In this document: positions 7,399 through 9,311 of the stretch, one piece after another | Layout of the letters: the number at the start of each line of letters is the position of its first letter | Numbering within the stretch: position 1 is the stretch's first letter | Assembly (NCBI GenBank): GCA_027068695.1 | Contig: JAMOMG010000184.1 | Coordinates: forward strand, 1 to 9,311 | Direction: 5' to 3' | From: Flavobacteriaceae bacterium | GTDB taxonomy: Bacteria > Bacteroidota > Bacteroidia > Flavobacteriales > Flavobacteriaceae | DNA length: 9,311 nucleotides | The notes under the pieces: model-generated | Database searches by the model: none | Told to the model about the DNA's origin: nothing | Seen by the model: only the letters and a program-made list of their open reading frames with translations | Translations under genes and position numbers: made by a program

Positions 7399-7418
7399 CT
7401 AAAAAATTAATTTTTTAG
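7399..7418. repeat. 20-bp perfect palindrome between the convergent lipoprotein and porin genes
   Basis: CTAAAAAATTAATTTTTTAG is self-complementary. It sits in the 174-bp spacer between two convergent genes and could act as a weak terminator in either direction because each arm ends in six T or A. On the + strand it may be the only end signal for the DUF1684 transcript. The rest of this spacer holds no gene that I would defend. Confidence 0.4.
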
Positions 7419-7507
7419 TGTTAACCAACTACTTATGTATAGAATTATGCATAGAAAATATTTTGTGAAATGTATCTACTTTTTATTTGGTATTAAATAA
7501 ATCGATT

Positions 7508-8515
7508 TTAGAAAGAGTATATAGCTGCAATTAAGAAAGATGATAATTTATCAGAAGTAAGCCCGTCAGCATTAACATAAGGCATTTCATCACTCCATGT
7601 GTCTAATCTTATTTCAGGCTTAATCGTTAAGTTTTCTACTGTATAGCTTCCCGTAAGGGTTAAAGCAGTTACACTTGAATCATCATTTATCATATCTGAC
7701 ATAACTGAAAAATATTCTCCTCTTAGTCCAATTTTGAATTCCTCAGAAACAGCCAATTGCGGATATAGGACACCTCCATAAAATCCATTACCATCATTAT
7801 CTGCATATGCAGCATTTATTCCTAAGAAGAAAGAGTCCAATACATCAAAACCACCTGTATAATCTACTTCAAAACCAAGAACCTCACCATCGTCATAATA
7901 GAAATTCAAAAATTGATCTGAATAGCCTAATTGAACTCCAACCGAATATGCACCTGTTAAGTTATTATTAGTATCGGTAACATTCATAAACGCTAGCATC
8001 AAACTAAAATCATCAGACAAAGAAAAATCCGCTTTTACTCCAACATGTGAGAAAGGGCCGCTAGAGAATAAATATGAAGTACTATAGTTAAAGTTTTCCA
8101 CAGCAGAAATAACCTCGTATCCTAAATAGGTATTAAATCTACCCATTGTAAGAGTTGTACCTTTAGAAACTTTCCAATAAGTATATAGCTGATTTAGATT
8201 GAATCCTCCAGTTGCAGATTCACCTCGTGGCCCAAAAGTTATATCAGCAACTACACCTGTCTTCTCACCTTCATAAGTAGTAATAATATTTGCCATTCCT
8301 AATGCAAAACCTAATTCGTCAGCAAATGATGTTCCAAAAGATTGTGCAACATTATCAGAAGCACTTAAATTGGTTTGATAATAAGCATCTATTGATCCGC
8401 TTATATTAACTTTTTTTTCTTCAATTTCTTCTTGAGCAAAAACTGGTGCTGCCAGAAAAAGTATTGACAAGTAAAATATTTTTTTTACGTAATTTGTATT
8501 TAAAATTGTTTTCAT
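7508..8515 (-). CDS. Outer-membrane beta-barrel porin (bbp2/OmpL-like)
   Basis: This is probably an outer-membrane diffusion channel. The 335-residue protein has a Sec signal peptide (residues 1-27, ending APVFA, then QEEIEEKK). It continues with alternating hydrophobic/polar strands from GSIDAYYQTNL (40-50) onwards, GANIITTYEG-like and GFNLNQLYTYWKVSKG segments with aromatic girdles, and ends in IAAIYSF with a terminal phenylalanine, the outer-membrane assembly signature. The opening DAYY strand, the central QLYTYWK and the length are those of the putative beta-barrel porin-2 family. There is no plug or TonB box, so it is not a TonB receptor. It lies downstream of amt on the same strand, which suggests a role in letting ammonium or small nitrogen compounds through the outer membrane, but that link is inferred from position. 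A terminator follows at 7325-7365. Confidence 0.85.
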   Translation of the reverse strand: MKTILNTNYVKKIFYLSILFLAAPVFAQEEIEEKKVNISGSIDAYYQTNLSASDNVAQSFGTSFADELGFALGMANIITTYEGEKTGVVADITFGPRGESATGGFNLNQLYTYWKVSKGTTLTMGRFNTYLGYEVISAVENFNYSTSYLFSSGPFSHVGVKADFSLSDDFSLMLAFMNVTDTNNNLTGAYSVGVQLGYSDQFLNFYYDDGEVLGFEVDYTGGFDVLDSFFLGINAAYADNDGNGFYGGVLYPQLAVSEEFKIGLRGEYFSVMSDMINDDSSVTALTLTGSYTVENLTIKPEIRLDTWSDEMPYVNADGLTSDKLSSFLIAAIYSF

Positions 8516-8581
8516 GGTCTTGATTTTTTTTTAATTTTTAAATATTTTTATTGCTTTTATTTTTTGGGATTTTATTAACCA

Positions 8582-8725
8582 TCAATGTCGATATGAACGG
8601 AAATAAAAATATTCACCTATACCGTGTAAATTAAGATCCAAAGCTCCAACTTCTTCTTTTTTATTTCTTATCCAATTTAATTTCTTCGGTATAAATAATA
8701 ATCCTGTTTTTTTCATTATCTTCAT
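8582..8725 (-). CDS. Small 47-residue protein resembling the Amt C-terminal regulatory tail
   Basis: An uninterrupted ORF runs from ATG 8725 to TGA 8582 in the amt-porin spacer; a second in-frame ATG at 8716 would give 44 residues. No named family was recognised. The N-terminal half is basic (KK at 5-6, 14-15 and 22-23; R20) with a short hydrophobic patch GLLFIP (8-13). The C-terminal half, EEVGALDLNLHGIGEYFYF (24-42), lines up without gaps from L29 with the tail of the neighbouring Amt, GLDMHEHGMDAYPDF: L, D, H, G, Y and F match at equal spacing. From memory, the E. coli AmtB tail GLDVNSHGENAY matches as well, including the N. At DNA level ACACGGTAT occurs in the same codon phase in both genes (8619-8627, 8905-8913). 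The gene lies 142 bp after amt and 66 bp before the porin, where many amt loci carry glnK. It could be a real small protein or a diverged remnant of an amt 3' duplication. Confidence 0.55.
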   Translation of the reverse strand: MKIMKKTGLLFIPKKLNWIRNKKEEVGALDLNLHGIGEYFYFRSYRH

Positions 8726-8765
8726 TGCATTCTATTTAATTGTTAGCAGCATTCTTTTTAGACAG

Positions 8766-8783
8766 TACTTGTCCTATCAAGTA
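8766..8783. repeat. Inverted repeat between amt and the small gene
   Basis: TACTTG (8766-8771) and CAAGTA (8778-8783) form a 6-bp stem with a six-base loop, and GTAAA/TTTAC (8781-8792) makes a second, partly overlapping one. Neither is followed by a T-tract in the - direction, so they do not look like an amt terminator. They may be an mRNA processing or stability element or an operator. I saw no TAnnTTTG promoter on the - strand in 8516-8867. Confidence 0.3.
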
Positions 8784-8867
8784 AATTTTTACCTAATTTA
8801 TTTTAATAAAAAATTGAATCTAAACAGGCAGAAATTATGAATGTAATTGCCTATATATAGTGTATAG

Positions 8868-9311
8868 TTAGTGTTGATTCAAACCAAAATCTGGATAAGC
8901 ATCCATACCGTGTTCATGCATATCTAACCCTTCTTGTTCTTCAATTTTAGACACCCTAATACCAATGGTTATTTTTAGTGTTTTAATTATAGCATATGAA
9001 GAAATTACACAAAAAGCTCCAATTGAGATAACTCCTGTAAATTGTATACCTAATTGCTCTAACCCTGCTAAATCACCAAAGATTCCCACTGCCAAAGTTC
9101 CCCAAATTCCACAGATTAAATGAACAGCTATTGCACCTACAGGATCATCTAATTTTAATTTATCAATAAATGCAACACCAACTACAATTAAAACTCCTGC
9201 AATGGCTCCAATAACAATTGCATCTGTAACACTCATAATATCTGCTCCTGCTGTAATACCTACCAAACCACCAAGTATACCATTCAAAAACATAGACAAA
9301 TCGTATTGTTT
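8868..9311 (-). CDS. amt: Ammonium transporter (Amt family), C-terminal part, cut by the window edge
   Basis: This is an inner-membrane channel/transporter for ammonium. Only the last 147 residues are inside the window; the frame stays open to base 9311, and the start and most helices lie beyond it. Family members have about 400 or more residues. The visible part begins QYDLSMFLNGILGGLVGITAG, continues with ADIMSVTDAIVIGAIAG and the diagnostic DDPVGAIAVHLICGIWG (fragment residues 55-71), whose H64 (codon 9120-9122) is the second pore histidine (H318 in E. coli AmtB). The last helix is followed by the cytosolic tail GIRVSKIEEQEGLDMHEHGMDAYPDF, with the conserved D, HG and Y needed for activity and subunit cross-talk. 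No PII gene follows; instead a small Amt-tail-like ORF and a porin lie downstream on the same strand. Confidence 0.95.
   Translation of the reverse strand, partial: KQYDLSMFLNGILGGLVGITAGADIMSVTDAIVIGAIAGVLIVVGVAFIDKLKLDDPVGAIAVHLICGIWGTLAVGIFGDLAGLEQLGIQFTGVISIGAFCVISSYAIIKTLKITIGIRVSKIEEQEGLDMHEHGMDAYPDFGLNQH

Noticed and set aside
7435..7500. 21-residue open frame between the lipoprotein and porin genes (+ strand)
   Set aside because: It is very short, has no promoter or leader, and its composition is what random A/T-rich DNA gives.
8716..8730. First ATG (8730) before the small ORF
   Set aside because: It reads ATG CAA TGA and stops at once; it is a possible two-codon upstream frame overlapping the real start, but nothing supports a function.

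Overview
The window looks like a chromosome segment from a member of the Bacteroidota, most likely a marine-type flavobacterium. The evidence is low G+C, promoters of the Bacteroidota -7 type (TAnnTTTG), A-rich leaders instead of Shine-Dalgarno sites, a bbp2-type porin beside an ammonium transporter, and a methylmalonyl-CoA mutase whose small subunit has no B12 domain. No mobile element, CRISPR array or foreign-looking island was seen.

Left part (1-5245, + strand): tRNA-Thr(UGU) with its own terminator is followed by a promoter and a tight run of five genes. These are uridine kinase (udk), an FtsB/DivIC-like division protein, the small and large subunits of methylmalonyl-CoA mutase (mutA and mutB, overlapping by 11 bp), and an exported BCP/PrxQ-type peroxiredoxin. 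The gaps are 3, 37, -11 and 16 bp, so much of this may be one transcript, although the genes serve different jobs: nucleotide salvage, septum formation, succinyl-CoA/methylmalonyl-CoA interconversion and peroxide defence.

Middle (5242-7333): an MFS exporter-like gene on the - strand converges on the peroxiredoxin, and the two stop codons share bases. A 244-bp spacer with outward-facing candidate promoters separates it from a + strand DUF1684 lipoprotein.

Right part (7335-9311, - strand): the 3' end of an ammonium transporter gene (amt, cut by the window edge) is followed by a 352-bp spacer and a beta-barrel porin. A hairpin with a T-tract beyond the porin ends this unit. The spacer is not empty. 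It holds a 47-codon ORF (8582-8725) whose C-terminal half has the same spaced residues as the cytosolic regulatory tail of Amt proteins (LDxxxHGxxxYxxF). This free-standing Amt-tail-like peptide between amt and the porin is the most interesting observation here. It may be a real small regulatory protein or a diverged remnant of an amt 3'-end duplication; the sequence alone does not decide.
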